DNA from: an uncultured Lachnospiraceae bacterium
Lineage (GTDB): Bacteria; Bacillota; Clostridia; Lachnospirales; Lachnospiraceae
Assembly (NCBI GenBank): GCA_910585605.1
Contig: CAJUFL010000013.1
Coordinates: 1 to 64,000 of the forward strand
Length of the DNA stretch: 64,000 bases
Direction: 5' to 3'
Shown piece by piece: positions 23,318-33,447 of this stretch (position 1 is the stretch's first letter; each line of letters begins with the position of its first letter). A program made the position numbers and the translations under genes. The notes below the pieces were generated by a model. It made no database searches. It was not told the DNA's origin and saw only the letters and a list, made by a program, of their open reading frames with translations.

Positions 23318-25849
23318 TTATTCCTCCTTTACCTTCTGTTTCGCCAGAACATCTCCCTCTTTCACTCCGTCCAGTACACAGACATTTGCAGCCGTCATAA
23401 GCGCTTCATCTGTTTTTATATACTGTTTTACCAAAACACCGTCCACTACTTTCCAGACATAATAATACTCAGTATTATTATCTTTTTTTCTGATCTCCGA
23501 ATTTACCATATCCACCGGAAGAACGACAGCATTTTGTATTCTTGCATTGGTATAGGATAAATTGCACCCCTCCTGATTATCATAAAATTCCTGGTCATCT
23601 ATTACGATATATGCCTTATTTCTCCCTTCCTCGGAAAGGCTGTTTGTCACATATACTTTTTCTCCTACCTCGGAAAGATAGAATTTCTCCATCATAGCTG
23701 AATTGCCTCTGACCATTCCCATATAACGCTTTTGGTCATCCGATTTGTAAATAAATTCAACCTCATTACCGACTCCAATAATATCCTTCCCTGTATCAAT
23801 GATCAGCTTCAGACTCGTCTCATCACAAATCTGAAACAGATTAGAGTCCTCTTCCGGATGAATCTGTTTTCCCTCATAGATGTTCATGTTTCCTATCACA
23901 CCACTATGCTTTGCATAAATATTAATTTTCCCATGACCGTCATTTCCTTCTGCAACCTTTTCATATTCCTTTTGTAAAAGCAGCCGGTCATATTGATACT
24001 GCGCCTCTAAAATCCCCTTTTCATAAACCAGTATATTTTTCTGGCATTCCATCTGTTCTGCCTCATACGCATAAGGTTCTTCCGAGTCCGGTTGTTCTGT
24101 CTTCTCCTGTGTAGTGTCTTTTTCCGTTGTTCCTTCCTGTGACACTCCATTTTCTGTCGTTCCTGTCTCCCCTTCTAAGCCCGTTCCCGCTTCCTGTTCT
24201 CCTGCTTCCGGTTCTTGTGACGTCTTTGGTAGTTCTTCCGATATCTGTTCCCCTGTAGTCTTCACCTCTTCGTCCGGCAATTGTGTTCCTCTTTCTGTTA
24301 TCTCAGCTCTTCCCACTACAGCAGACTCTTGTGCATCTGCTTTATTTAGCGTTTCCTTCCCTTCATCATCTGCCTCTTTTGATTTCAGTTTCTTGTTCTT
24401 CTGTTTTTCCTTCTGTTTTATCTGTTTTTCCAGACTTTTTATCTGGTTCTTATACTCTTCCTGATTCTTATCGTAGTCCATTTTCAAGCTTCCCAGTGCA
24501 TTTTCTGCCTCTTTTATTTTGGCACTGCCTGCTCCCGTATCAAGAACACAGACCAGATCTCCTTTTTGAACTGCCGCACCGCTTTTTAAATTTATGCTTT
24601 CCACCAGTGCGCTGACATCCTGTGTGTATGCGTAAACCTTTGTATAAGTATACTGATAATTTAATTCCCTGTCATTCTTTTTAGGACTGTACTCTTCTGT
24701 CTTTACCGTATACTCCTCATATTCCTCAGGAATAGCGGCATTGGAAGAGTAAAATACCCATTCACCTTCTTCAAGTCCACTGATCACCTCTGCATCCGTC
24801 ATGTTCATCTGTCCGATTTTCACATCACGTCTTTCCTTGTCCTCTCCGCTTTTGACATAAACAAAATCCTGGTCTCCATCATGATACAGCGAATCAGTAC
24901 CTATCTTTAAAACCTCTTTTTCTGCACCGGAAGCAAAATATACGGGAATCTTATCCCCGGCATGAATTTTATCCGTGTTTCCTTTCATCTCAAAGCGGAT
25001 TTTGGGATAAGCGGCAGCGCCTTGAATCGCTATCAATTCTTTATTGGTATAAGCATAGGGTTCCACTGCATATTCCTTCCCGCCGATCACCGTATAAACT
25101 TCATCATATGTGTCCATCCATGTATCATAAAAAGGTGTAGACATATCTTCCTCAAGTTCAATATGTAATGTATCATAATCCGATACGATCACAATATTTT
25201 CCATGCTTCCTATATTACTTGTTTCTGATAAATCTTTTATATAGCTTACGTATCCGGAATGTCTTGCTTTTATTGTCCCATCTTCAATATACTCGTTTAA
25301 CTCCTCAATTTCCTCATTCAGCATCTTAACCTGATGTTCGAAGAGCAGCTGGTTATAACGTCTGTTCTCTTTTATGATATGAATCTGTGTTTCACATTCC
25401 TTTTCCCCTTTTTTATCATCTGCCTCCTTACAGGCCTTCTTTTTAAATTCCTGCTCCTCCAATTCTTCCTGGCAGATTCTGTCCCTGTATTCTTTTACAT
25501 TTTTCTTTAACGTAATCTCTGCTTTTTTATTATCAATCTCCGATTGAAATTCTTCTATATCTACTACGGCTAATACTGCTCCTTCTTCCACATGCTCTCC
25601 GATATCCACTTTAATTTCTGAAATCTGTGTTGGTGTTTTTGTAAAATGACAGTATTCCTCCGGTACAACATTTGCTATTTTAATCTGAAGCCTGCCTACT
25701 CTTCCATATTCCACAGGACGATATGACTGGTTATTGACTACAGGTACTATCAGCTCCGGAATCTCATCTTTGGACCCGGTACACCCTGTCAGCAAAAGTA
25801 TGAATGCCAGAAGCCATGCTGTGCATTTTTTTCTTTTCCTTTCATTCAA
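23318..25849 (-). CDS. Double membrane-fusion-type adaptor lipoprotein
   Basis: An 843-residue lipoprotein with lipobox LLTGC (Cys 23). It contains two adaptor-like units: a first lipoyl/hairpin unit (about 70-230; VDIGEHVEEGAVLAVVDIEE) with beta domains to about 390, and a second unit (about 395-843; LKSGAAVQKGDLVCVLDTG, later AKHSGVIGNMNIYEGKQI). The second hairpin is interrupted by a K/E/T-rich low-complexity insertion (about 475-610). The likely start is a TTG at 25849 overlapping the TGA of the preceding gene, with AGGTGA just ahead. It presumably bridges the permease to the cell surface. Two units in one chain is unusual. Confidence 0.85.
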   Translation of the reverse strand: MNERKRKKCTAWLLAFILLLTGCTGSKDEIPELIVPVVNNQSYRPVEYGRVGRLQIKIANVVPEEYCHFTKTPTQISEIKVDIGEHVEEGAVLAVVDIEEFQSEIDNKKAEITLKKNVKEYRDRICQEELEEQEFKKKACKEADDKKGEKECETQIHIIKENRRYNQLLFEHQVKMLNEEIEELNEYIEDGTIKARHSGYVSYIKDLSETSNIGSMENIVIVSDYDTLHIELEEDMSTPFYDTWMDTYDEVYTVIGGKEYAVEPYAYTNKELIAIQGAAAYPKIRFEMKGNTDKIHAGDKIPVYFASGAEKEVLKIGTDSLYHDGDQDFVYVKSGEDKERRDVKIGQMNMTDAEVISGLEEGEWVFYSSNAAIPEEYEEYTVKTEEYSPKKNDRELNYQYTYTKVYAYTQDVSALVESINLKSGAAVQKGDLVCVLDTGAGSAKIKEAENALGSLKMDYDKNQEEYKNQIKSLEKQIKQKEKQKNKKLKSKEADDEGKETLNKADAQESAVVGRAEITERGTQLPDEEVKTTGEQISEELPKTSQEPEAGEQEAGTGLEGETGTTENGVSQEGTTEKDTTQEKTEQPDSEEPYAYEAEQMECQKNILVYEKGILEAQYQYDRLLLQKEYEKVAEGNDGHGKINIYAKHSGVIGNMNIYEGKQIHPEEDSNLFQICDETSLKLIIDTGKDIIGVGNEVEFIYKSDDQKRYMGMVRGNSAMMEKFYLSEVGEKVYVTNSLSEEGRNKAYIVIDDQEFYDNQEGCNLSYTNARIQNAVVLPVDMVNSEIRKKDNNTEYYYVWKVVDGVLVKQYIKTDEALMTAANVCVLDGVKEGDVLAKQKVKEE

Positions 25850-26847
25850 TTTAACGTCACCTGCTCTCCCTCTTTTAAACCATCCTTAATGATCACATAA
25901 CCGTCAACCGTATCTCCTATGGTTACAGCTACTGCCTCTCTGAATCCGTTTTCATCCACAATAAACGCATAGGTTTTTTCTTCAGCAGTAAAAATGGCTT
26001 CTTCTTCCACATAAACCGCATTCTGGATTTTTTCTTTTTGAATATTCATGGTAAGAACCTCATTTTCCGCCACTCCCGCCATGTCGGATACTGGCTCAAA
26101 TATAATCTTTTGAAGCCCTTCGGCTTCTTCCACCGAAATGATCTTCATCTCATAAACGCCCACCCCGAATCGGGCCTCATAAACATCTCCAACCTGAAAT
26201 GCAAAATCATCCACTGTAGAAGTGGTATAATTGGAAGAACCGGAAGTCACTGTAACCAGTGCACTTCCGCCTGTTCCAAAACCTTTTAGCAGATCCTCAT
26301 GAATACTCGTGACCGTTCCCGCTTTTTCTGCCACCAGCTGGTATTCCGAAAGTCTGTCAGTCTGTTCTTTAATATACAGGTTTGCCACATTCAGGTCATT
26401 TTGTAATTTTTTAATGTCTGCGGAATAATCTGTTTTCTTGTCAATCTTCATCAGCCTGGTATAATGGTCGATCAGCATCTGGTCCTCATCTTTGCGCTTT
26501 TCATATTCTGCAATCGTATCCTTGACCTCATCTGCTTTAAAAGTGACCATAACCTCTCCTGCCTGTACTCTGGCACCCTTTTCCACATTAACCGATTCCA
26601 CCTCCAGCATCTCCTGCCTGATGGAATAAGAGTTGCTCTCCAGCTTATCCGGAGTAAGCTCCAGGGTAAGCACCGGCTCTATCGTTCCATACTTCACAGT
26701 TGTTGTCAGATATGCCGTTCTCTGGTAATCCGCAATCGTTACCTGAACTTCCTTTTCTCCGCCTTCCTTATCAGACTTACACCCTGATAAAATGCCTGGC
26801 AGACAAAACAGGATTAGGAAAAAATATGCCCTTTTCCTCTTTTCCAT
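25846..26847 (-). CDS. Adaptor lipoprotein, HlyD/MacA-like
   Basis: A 333-residue lipoprotein with lipobox LSGC (Cys 23). The order is beta-barrel/lipoyl half (VNVEKGARVQAGEVMVTFKADEV), a coiled-coil hairpin (about 105-170), the second lipoyl half (AEKAGTVTSIHEDLLKG) and a C-terminal membrane-proximal domain ending VIIKDGLKEGEQVTLN. In Gram-positives such proteins partner MacB-like permeases on the outer face of the membrane. Its stop overlaps the start of the double adaptor. With the double adaptor, the operon supplies three adaptor units for one permease. Confidence 0.9.
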   Translation of the reverse strand: MEKRKRAYFFLILFCLPGILSGCKSDKEGGEKEVQVTIADYQRTAYLTTTVKYGTIEPVLTLELTPDKLESNSYSIRQEMLEVESVNVEKGARVQAGEVMVTFKADEVKDTIAEYEKRKDEDQMLIDHYTRLMKIDKKTDYSADIKKLQNDLNVANLYIKEQTDRLSEYQLVAEKAGTVTSIHEDLLKGFGTGGSALVTVTSGSSNYTTSTVDDFAFQVGDVYEARFGVGVYEMKIISVEEAEGLQKIIFEPVSDMAGVAENEVLTMNIQKEKIQNAVYVEEEAIFTAEEKTYAFIVDENGFREAVAVTIGDTVDGYVIIKDGLKEGEQVTLN

Positions 26848-26910
26848 CTCGATTAGCCTCCATTCCCTTCAACCGATTATAAAATAATCTCTTTTAGTAT
26901 CCTGCCGTCA

Positions 26911-28278
26911 TTATTCATAGTCATATAACACGACTTCCGGATCCATATAATAGGTTCCTCCCACCTCATCGATATCTACCGGACTGCCGTCTATCGCATT
27001 TATAAAAATACAGTTCCACTCTGACGCACCAACCCCCATACCGGATTCCATTTCATAAGGTGTTAATCTCCATACCGGAACATATGTGTATTTCCCTTGC
27101 TGCTTCTCGTCCATGAACCTAAAATAAATCAAATCCAGATTATTTGCATCCATGGACCATACGTCATTTCTACTGATGATATCTATTCTAAACGCTTCCT
27201 TTATCTGGTTAAATGTAAGAAGCTTTACCTCTGTCCCTTCCTTATCCACAGATAAAATCCCGCTATACCGCATCCAAAAAACCCCGTTGTCATTTATACC
27301 AATGTCTATAATCTCCTGCTCGTATGGTGTTTTCCCGCCAAGTTCTGTATTCCTGTAAAATATTTCACTTCCCGTAAAATAAGTGACGGGTTCCATCACA
27401 ACTCCTGCATTTTCCCTGCCCAGTACAATATAATACCCGTTATTTTCTTTCTGGTCTCCCCACTGCACAGTCTTGACCCGTACCGGTGCCATACCGGTAA
27501 TCCCCAGTTCTTCACATATTTGTTCTGCCTTTAATTCTGCCTCTTCTTTTGTCATGGTACATTTGTTATCAGAAGTATTGGCAGGATTCCAAAACTCGGC
27601 ACCAGCTTCATTAAATTCTTTATAAGCCTGTGCATCTGCAGCACACAGAATCCATTGGGATATATGCTCCTCTTCCCTGATATCAAAATCAAGTACAAGC
27701 TCTTTTCCTTCTTTTAGACCCGCATAATAGTCCTCTTTGTAATCACCAGGTGACAACTCGATTTCATCTGCCTTTGGTGCCTCATTGAGCAGGCTCTCCA
27801 GTTTCTTTTTCTCACTCTTGGCAACTGCAATCTTATCTTCAATACCCTCTTCCTCAATCTTTTCCAGTGTCATTTCCCATTCCTGAACCTTTGCCGCAAT
27901 CCTTTCCTTTGTGGGAACATGTTCCACATTGACCTGTATGCTCCCTTCGTCCAGAAAGTATTCCGCAACCCGTTTCTTATCTTCTGGCGTATAATAATAT
28001 TCGGACACCTCCAACAGGCTCATCTTAGGAGCATCAGGAACGGATACTTCTGCTGAAATATTAAAGCTTTCCCCATCGTCAAGGCTGACTTTTTCTTTCC
28101 ACTCTTCCTCCACGCCAAGCGTTTCCATCAACGTGGTTCCTGCGGACTCCTCCTGGCTTATTTCACTATTCTTCTTCCCAGATGATTTTTCCTCTTCATA
28201 AGCAACCTGTTTCGTTCCACATCCTGTTAACATCAAAAATAATACCGCAGCCCAAATTGCCATATACTTCTTTTTCAT
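26911..28278 (-). CDS. Lipoprotein of unknown function, tandem paralog 1
   Basis: A 455-residue secreted lipoprotein: signal peptide with LTGC (Cys 20), then a polar linker (KQVAYEEEKSSGKK) and a globular region with no domain I can name. Landmarks shared with the two genes upstream are QEESAGTTLMETLGVEEEWK, the AEYFLD(E/G)GSIQVNV region, LSPGDYKED, MTKEEAE, GRENAGVV, NTELGGKTPYEQE and INAIDGSPVDIDE. The signal-peptide Cys and conserved C-terminal half suggest a surface-held ligand or peptide-binding protein for the downstream exporter. Start at 28278 follows GGAGG. Confidence 0.88.
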   Translation of the reverse strand: MKKKYMAIWAAVLFLMLTGCGTKQVAYEEEKSSGKKNSEISQEESAGTTLMETLGVEEEWKEKVSLDDGESFNISAEVSVPDAPKMSLLEVSEYYYTPEDKKRVAEYFLDEGSIQVNVEHVPTKERIAAKVQEWEMTLEKIEEEGIEDKIAVAKSEKKKLESLLNEAPKADEIELSPGDYKEDYYAGLKEGKELVLDFDIREEEHISQWILCAADAQAYKEFNEAGAEFWNPANTSDNKCTMTKEEAELKAEQICEELGITGMAPVRVKTVQWGDQKENNGYYIVLGRENAGVVMEPVTYFTGSEIFYRNTELGGKTPYEQEIIDIGINDNGVFWMRYSGILSVDKEGTEVKLLTFNQIKEAFRIDIISRNDVWSMDANNLDLIYFRFMDEKQQGKYTYVPVWRLTPYEMESGMGVGASEWNCIFINAIDGSPVDIDEVGGTYYMDPEVVLYDYE

Positions 28279-28339
28279 CCTGACCAGCCTCCATTCTCTT
28301 TATTCGTTATAAAATAATCTGTTTAACATATTGCAGCCA

Positions 28340-29704
28340 TTATTCATAATAATTATATAACACTGCTTCCGGATCCACATAATAGTTTCCTCCTACCTCG
28401 TCGATATCTACCGGACTGCCATCTATCGCATTGATCATAATACAATCCTTCTCAGAAGCAGTATAACCTGTGGCATATTCTATTTCATATGATGCTAATC
28501 TCCATACTGGAATATAAGTGTATTTTCCTGACTGGTTATCGTCCATAAATCTAAAATAAATCAAATCCAGATTATGCGCTTCCTTCTCAGGCCATGCAAT
28601 ATTTTTACCTATGATTTCTTCCCTGAATGCTTCCTTAGCCTGGTCAAATGTAAGGAGCTTTATCTCTGTCCCTTCCTTATCCACCGACAAACTCCCTCTA
28701 TAGCACATCCAAAAAACCCCTTTGTCGTTAATGCCAATCTCTATGCATTCCTGCTCGTATGGTGTTTTCCCACCAAGTTCCGTATTCCGGTAAAATATTT
28801 CATTTTTTGTATGATAACGTGTCGGTTTTATTACAACACCTGCATTTTCCCTGCCCAGTACAATACAATACCCATTATTTTCCTCCTGTTCTCCCCACTG
28901 TACAGTGTCGACCTGTACTGGTACCATACCGGTAATCCCAAGTTCTTTACATATATCTACTGCCTTTTTTTCTGCCTCCTCTTTCGTCATGGTACATTTA
29001 TTATCAGAAGCCTTGCCGGATAACCACCAAGTAGCGCCTGTTTCATTAAACTCATCAGGATTCATTGTACACAAACTCCATTGGGAAATGTGCTCCTCTT
29101 CGTTGATATCAAAATCAAGTGTATATTCTTTCCCATCTCTCGAACCCATAAAATGATCTTCCTTGTAATCACCAGGAGACAACTCAACCTCATCTGTCTT
29201 TGGTGCCTCATTGAGCAGACCTTCCAGTTTCTTTTTCTCGCTTCTGGCTACTTCAATATCTTCCTCCATCCCCTGCTCCTGTGCCCCTTCTAATGCGTTA
29301 TCCCAGAGTTTGATCTTTTCCTCAATCCATTCCTTTGTGGGAACCATGCCTACATTAACCTGTATGCTCCCCCCATCCAGAAAGTATTCCGCAACCCGTT
29401 TCTTATCTTCAGGTGTAAAATAATATTCCGATACCTCCATCAGGCTCATCTTAGGAACATCAGGAACCGATACTTCCGCCGCAATATGAAACATCTTTCC
29501 ACTATCAAGGCTGATTCTTTCTTTCCACTCTTCCTCCACTCCAAGCGTTTCCATTAATGTGGTTCCTGCGGACTCCTCCTGACTTACTTCACTATCCTTC
29601 TTCTTGGATGATTTTTCTTCCTCATAAGCAACCTGTTTTGTTCCACACCCTGTCAGCATCAAAAAGAATACCGCAACCAAAATTCCTATATACTTCTTTT
29701 TCAT
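28340..29704 (-). CDS. Lipoprotein of unknown function, tandem paralog 2
   Basis: A 454-residue lipoprotein (LTGC, Cys 20) that matches its neighbours along the whole length. The start at 29704 follows GGAGAG; an in-frame GTG three codons earlier sits on that ribosome site and is rejected. Sequence is closest to the other paralogs at the signal peptide, the QEESAGTTLMETLG block and the C-terminal SPVDIDEVGG end, and diverges in the 150-250 region, including a WWLSGKASDNKC stretch. Probably a variant with altered binding specificity. Confidence 0.88.
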   Translation of the reverse strand: MKKKYIGILVAVFFLMLTGCGTKQVAYEEEKSSKKKDSEVSQEESAGTTLMETLGVEEEWKERISLDSGKMFHIAAEVSVPDVPKMSLMEVSEYYFTPEDKKRVAEYFLDGGSIQVNVGMVPTKEWIEEKIKLWDNALEGAQEQGMEEDIEVARSEKKKLEGLLNEAPKTDEVELSPGDYKEDHFMGSRDGKEYTLDFDINEEEHISQWSLCTMNPDEFNETGATWWLSGKASDNKCTMTKEEAEKKAVDICKELGITGMVPVQVDTVQWGEQEENNGYCIVLGRENAGVVIKPTRYHTKNEIFYRNTELGGKTPYEQECIEIGINDKGVFWMCYRGSLSVDKEGTEIKLLTFDQAKEAFREEIIGKNIAWPEKEAHNLDLIYFRFMDDNQSGKYTYIPVWRLASYEIEYATGYTASEKDCIMINAIDGSPVDIDEVGGNYYVDPEAVLYNYYE

Positions 29705-29751
29705 CTTAATCACTCTCCATTCTTTTAATCAGTTATATCCTTGCACATCTT

Positions 29752-31122
29752 TCATATTCCAATCAGATAAAATAGTGATTCCGGATCCATATAATAGGTC
29801 CCACCTTCCTTATCTATATCTACAGGGCTACCATCTATCGCATTGATAAAAATACAGTCTCCCGGAGAAAAAGTCATACTGTTTCCTATCCCGGATTCCG
29901 CTGCAAGTGCCATTAGTCTCCATACCGGAATATATGTGTATTTTCCTGACATTTTTTCGTCCATAAATCTAAAATAAATTAGTTTCATATTAAGAGATTC
30001 CATATTCGTCCATGTAATATCCTTACTAATGATTTCCTTTATAAACGCTTCCTTGACATGGTCAAATGACAAGAGCTTTACCTCTGTCCCTTCCTTATCC
30101 ACGGATAGGACTCCGCTATACCGCATCCAAAAAATTCCGTTATCATTAATGCCAATTTCTATAATCTCCTGCTCATATGGTGTTTTTCCGCCAAGTTCCG
30201 TATTTCGGTAAGGCATCTCATTTACCATAGAATACGTTATCGGTTCCATCACAACTCCTGCATTTTCTCTGCCCAGTACAATACAATACCCATTATTTTC
30301 TTTCTGGTCTCCCCACTGTGCAGTGTCGACCTTTGCCGGTACCATACCATTAATTCCAAGTTCTTTACATATCTGTACTGCCTTTTTTTCCGCCTCTTCT
30401 TTTGCCATGGTACATTTGTTATCAGAAGCATTGCCAGACGCCCACCACTGTGCAGCTGTTTCATTAAATTCTTTATAGTCTTTTGCAGCAAAAATCCATT
30501 GGGATATATGCTCCTCTTCGTTAATATCAAAATCGAGTGTATACTCTTTCCCTTCTCTCAAACCCACAAAATGATTTTCCTTGTAATTACCGGGGGACAA
30601 CTCGATCTCGTCCGCCTTTGGTGTCTCATTGAGCAGATCTTCCAGTTTCTTTTTCTCGCTTCTGGCCACCTCAATATGTTCTTCTATTCCCTGCTCCTGT
30701 GACAATTCTAATACTTTATCCCATTTCTTAATCTTTTTTTCAATATTTTCCTTTGTGGAAACCATTTCTACATTAACCTGTATGCTTGCCCCATCCAGAA
30801 AGTATTCTACAGTCCGTTTCTTATCTTCTGGTGTATAATAATATTCCGATACCTCCATCAAACTCATTCTGGAAACATCAGGAACCAATACTTTCGCCGC
30901 AACATCAAATACTTTTCCATTATCAAGGTTGATTCTTTCTTTCCATTCTTCCTCCACTCCAAGCGTTTCCATTAATGTGATTCCTGCGGACTCCTCCTGG
31001 CTTACTTCGCTACCCTTCTTCTTAGATGATTTTTCTTCCTCATAAGCAACCTGTTTTGTTCCACATCCTGCCAATATCAGAAATATTGCTGTAAGCAAGA
31101 CACCTGTTATGCCCTGTTTCAT
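29752..31122 (-). CDS. Lipoprotein of unknown function, tandem paralog 3
   Basis: The 456-residue first gene of the operon. Lipobox LAGC (Cys 20), then the same landmarks as paralogs 1 and 2 (KQVAYEEEKSSKKK, ETLGVEEEWKE, LSPGNYKEN, NTELGGKTPYEQE, SPVDIDKEGG). Start at 31122 follows AGGAGG. It faces the two-component system across about 200 bases, so its promoter is the likely target of that response regulator. Confidence 0.88.
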   Translation of the reverse strand: MKQGITGVLLTAIFLILAGCGTKQVAYEEEKSSKKKGSEVSQEESAGITLMETLGVEEEWKERINLDNGKVFDVAAKVLVPDVSRMSLMEVSEYYYTPEDKKRTVEYFLDGASIQVNVEMVSTKENIEKKIKKWDKVLELSQEQGIEEHIEVARSEKKKLEDLLNETPKADEIELSPGNYKENHFVGLREGKEYTLDFDINEEEHISQWIFAAKDYKEFNETAAQWWASGNASDNKCTMAKEEAEKKAVQICKELGINGMVPAKVDTAQWGDQKENNGYCIVLGRENAGVVMEPITYSMVNEMPYRNTELGGKTPYEQEIIEIGINDNGIFWMRYSGVLSVDKEGTEVKLLSFDHVKEAFIKEIISKDITWTNMESLNMKLIYFRFMDEKMSGKYTYIPVWRLMALAAESGIGNSMTFSPGDCIFINAIDGSPVDIDKEGGTYYMDPESLFYLIGI

Positions 31123-31321
31123 TCTAATCCTCCTGATTCTATTAAAAATGCAATTCTATTCCGTGTATAAATACACTATACATTCCTCCTGCATCAGAAT
31201 TTTATCCAAATGATAATCTTTTGATAAAAAATACTGTATTTGTCTATGCATTTCTGATACAATTTTTTCATATACTATATATTTTAACGGAAATAGCAAT
31301 ATAATGAAAGGCGATATTTTC
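31123..31321. promoter_or_regulatory. Divergent regulatory region between exporter operon and two-component system
   Basis: AT-rich 199 bases. On the minus strand TTGTAT and TACAGT with an 18-base spacer (about 31229-31258) could serve the lipoprotein operon. On the plus side AAAGGCG at about 31309 is the ribosome site of the response regulator. No clear direct-repeat OmpR box was recognised by eye. Confidence 0.45.
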
Positions 31322-31981
31322 ATGATAAAAATACTGATCGTAGAAGATGAACACCCCATATCCGACTTAATCCGAATGAATCTGGAAGATGCCGGATACC
31401 ACTGTACCTGTGCCTTTGACGGCTTAGAAGCTGCTGATATGATAGAAGAACAGACTTTTGATCTCGTTCTTTTAGATATCATGCTTCCTCATATAAATGG
31501 TTACGAATTATTAGACTATATTAAACCTTTACAGATTCCCGCCATTTTTTTAACTGCAAAAAGTGATTTAAAAGACCGGGTGGGCGGTCTCATTTCGGGT
31601 GCGGAAGATTATATCATAAAACCTTTTGAAATAACGGAACTGCTGGCAAGAATCCAGGTTGTTTTAAGACGTTTCCACAAAAGTGAAAAAGTTCTGGCTT
31701 TTCATGATTTAATTATTGATCTGGATAAACGGACTGTCCATAAAAACGGGGCACTTGCAGACCTGACACCAAAAGAATTCGATCTACTGGTGTACTTTGT
31801 ACGTAATAAAGATATAGTCCTTGACCGCAGTAAAATATATGAATCTGTATGGGAAACCGAATATGACGGCAATACCCGTACTCTGGAACTTCACATTCAA
31901 AGGCTTCGCAAAAAAACAGGGTTGGAAAAACATTTGAAAACACTTTACAAGTCCGGATATTGTCTGGATTCCAAAGAATAA
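31322..31981 (+). CDS. OmpR family response regulator
   Basis: A 219-residue regulator. Receiver domain 1-115 with phospho-Asp in LVLLDIMLPHINGYE, the switch Thr in IFLTAKSD and Lys in YIIKPFE; C-terminal winged helix (about 125-219; LTPKEFDLLVYFVRNKD, TRTLELHIQRLRKK). Start at 31322 follows AAAGGCG; the upstream ATG at 31304 contains that site. It is followed after 14 bases by its kinase and faces the exporter operon, which it most likely controls. Confidence 0.95.
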   Translation: MIKILIVEDEHPISDLIRMNLEDAGYHCTCAFDGLEAADMIEEQTFDLVLLDIMLPHINGYELLDYIKPLQIPAIFLTAKSDLKDRVGGLISGAEDYIIKPFEITELLARIQVVLRRFHKSEKVLAFHDLIIDLDKRTVHKNGALADLTPKEFDLLVYFVRNKDIVLDRSKIYESVWETEYDGNTRTLELHIQRLRKKTGLEKHLKTLYKSGYCLDSKE

Positions 31982-31995
31982 TACAGGAGGCAGCT

Positions 31996-33447
31996 ATGCA
32001 TTTTCGATACAAGGTAATCATGGTCAATATTACATTTTTATCGATTGGTCTGGGGATTCTCGGCTTCATTATCATCCATCAAAATTTCAGACAGGCATTC
32101 GAAATCCAGCTTTCCTATGCCGTAGAAGAAAATAATCTGATTCAGTCCTCTATTGAATACCAGCTTTTGGATGTTTTAAATTCTCCATCTCAAAACTTTA
32201 TAAAAAATCTGGCAGATATTGGAGATAACACAAATTCCAGTATCCTGTCCCAGCTTTCTTCTTTTTATATCGTCTGTGGCCGGCAGATGGTCTATAACAA
32301 TAACAATCCAGAAGACAATGATCTCTCACTAATACCCGAAGACCTTTTTTCTTCCCTGGAACTTGGCTCCAAAAATTATATTCTATGCCGTGAAAAAGAG
32401 GACTATTTTATCTATGTCACCTCAAAAAACATTGTAAATAAACAGGATTTATATATCATCACCAAGAGGAATACTAATGATACCTATCAGCTATTATACA
32501 GCCAGATTCACTATTTCTCACTGCTTATGGTAATCGTACTGGCAATTTCTTCTGTCTTTTTGTATTTTATCAGCCAGCATCTGACAAATCCTTTGGAACA
32601 GTTAAATACCATTACCGATTATTTTGCCAGAGGAAACTATGCAGTCAGAGCCGATATTTCTTCTGATGATGAAGTGGGTATGCTCTCTGCCAAATTTAAT
32701 GATATGGCTTCCTCTGTTTCCGAGCATATTGAAGAATTAAACACTATGGTAAAACAGCGGGAACAATTTGTCGCCGACTTTACCCACGAAATCAAGACTC
32801 CTATGACTACCATTATTGGCTATGCCGATATGCTGCGTAATAAAAATGTCAGTGAAGAACGCCGGCAGCTTGCTTATCAGTATATTTACAGTGAGGGAAA
32901 GCGCCTGGAAACCATGTCCATGAAGCTATTCGATTTGATCTATCTGGGAAAAAGCGAGATTATGAGAACTGAAATAGATACTACTTCCTTCGCACAGGAA
33001 ATCGTACAAAGCATGCAGCCTATTTTAAACCGAAAGGAAATTCTTTTAGAGATTGATATAGACCCCGCCATAGTATGGGGAGAACCGGAACTGCTGAAAA
33101 CTGTCTTTATCAACCTGATTGATAATGCCAGAAAAGCTTCTCATGAAAAAAGCCATATCCTGTTCCGGGGAAAAACAGAAAAAGACTATTATATATTTGA
33201 AGTAAAAGACTGGGGATGCGGTATGGATGCTGAAACTGTTCTACATATCTGTGATGAATTTTATATGGCAGATAAATCCCGTACCCGGGAAGAAGGAGGC
33301 GCAGGACTGGGGATGTCACTTGTGTCCATCATATTGAAAAAACATGGAGCCGAATGGGAGATTAAAAGCAGTCCGGGAAACGGCACCACTATTTCCATCA
33401 TGCTTTTTAGCAGTAATATCATGATAGATAAGGAGGCAGCACAATGA
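31996..33447 (+). CDS. Membrane sensor histidine kinase
   Basis: A 483-residue kinase: TM1 (about 7-29), extracytoplasmic sensor (about 30-170), TM2 (about 173-195), HAMP linker, HisKA with the phospho-histidine in DFTHEIKTPMTTIIG, and HATPase with NLIDNARKAS (N box), WGCGMDAE (G1) and GGAGLGMSLV (G2). Start at 31996 follows AGGAGGCAGCT. Its stop overlaps the start of the next gene by four bases (ATGA), so the membrane-anchored protein encoded there is probably made in step with it. Confidence 0.94.
   Translation: MHFRYKVIMVNITFLSIGLGILGFIIIHQNFRQAFEIQLSYAVEENNLIQSSIEYQLLDVLNSPSQNFIKNLADIGDNTNSSILSQLSSFYIVCGRQMVYNNNNPEDNDLSLIPEDLFSSLELGSKNYILCREKEDYFIYVTSKNIVNKQDLYIITKRNTNDTYQLLYSQIHYFSLLMVIVLAISSVFLYFISQHLTNPLEQLNTITDYFARGNYAVRADISSDDEVGMLSAKFNDMASSVSEHIEELNTMVKQREQFVADFTHEIKTPMTTIIGYADMLRNKNVSEERRQLAYQYIYSEGKRLETMSMKLFDLIYLGKSEIMRTEIDTTSFAQEIVQSMQPILNRKEILLEIDIDPAIVWGEPELLKTVFINLIDNARKASHEKSHILFRGKTEKDYYIFEVKDWGCGMDAETVLHICDEFYMADKSRTREEGGAGLGMSLVSIILKKHGAEWEIKSSPGNGTTISIMLFSSNIMIDKEAAQ

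Noticed and set aside
31156..31482. 108-codon minus-strand ORF between the lipoprotein operon and the response regulator
   Set aside because: Most of it is antisense to the receiver domain; the remainder lies in the promoter region without a start site.
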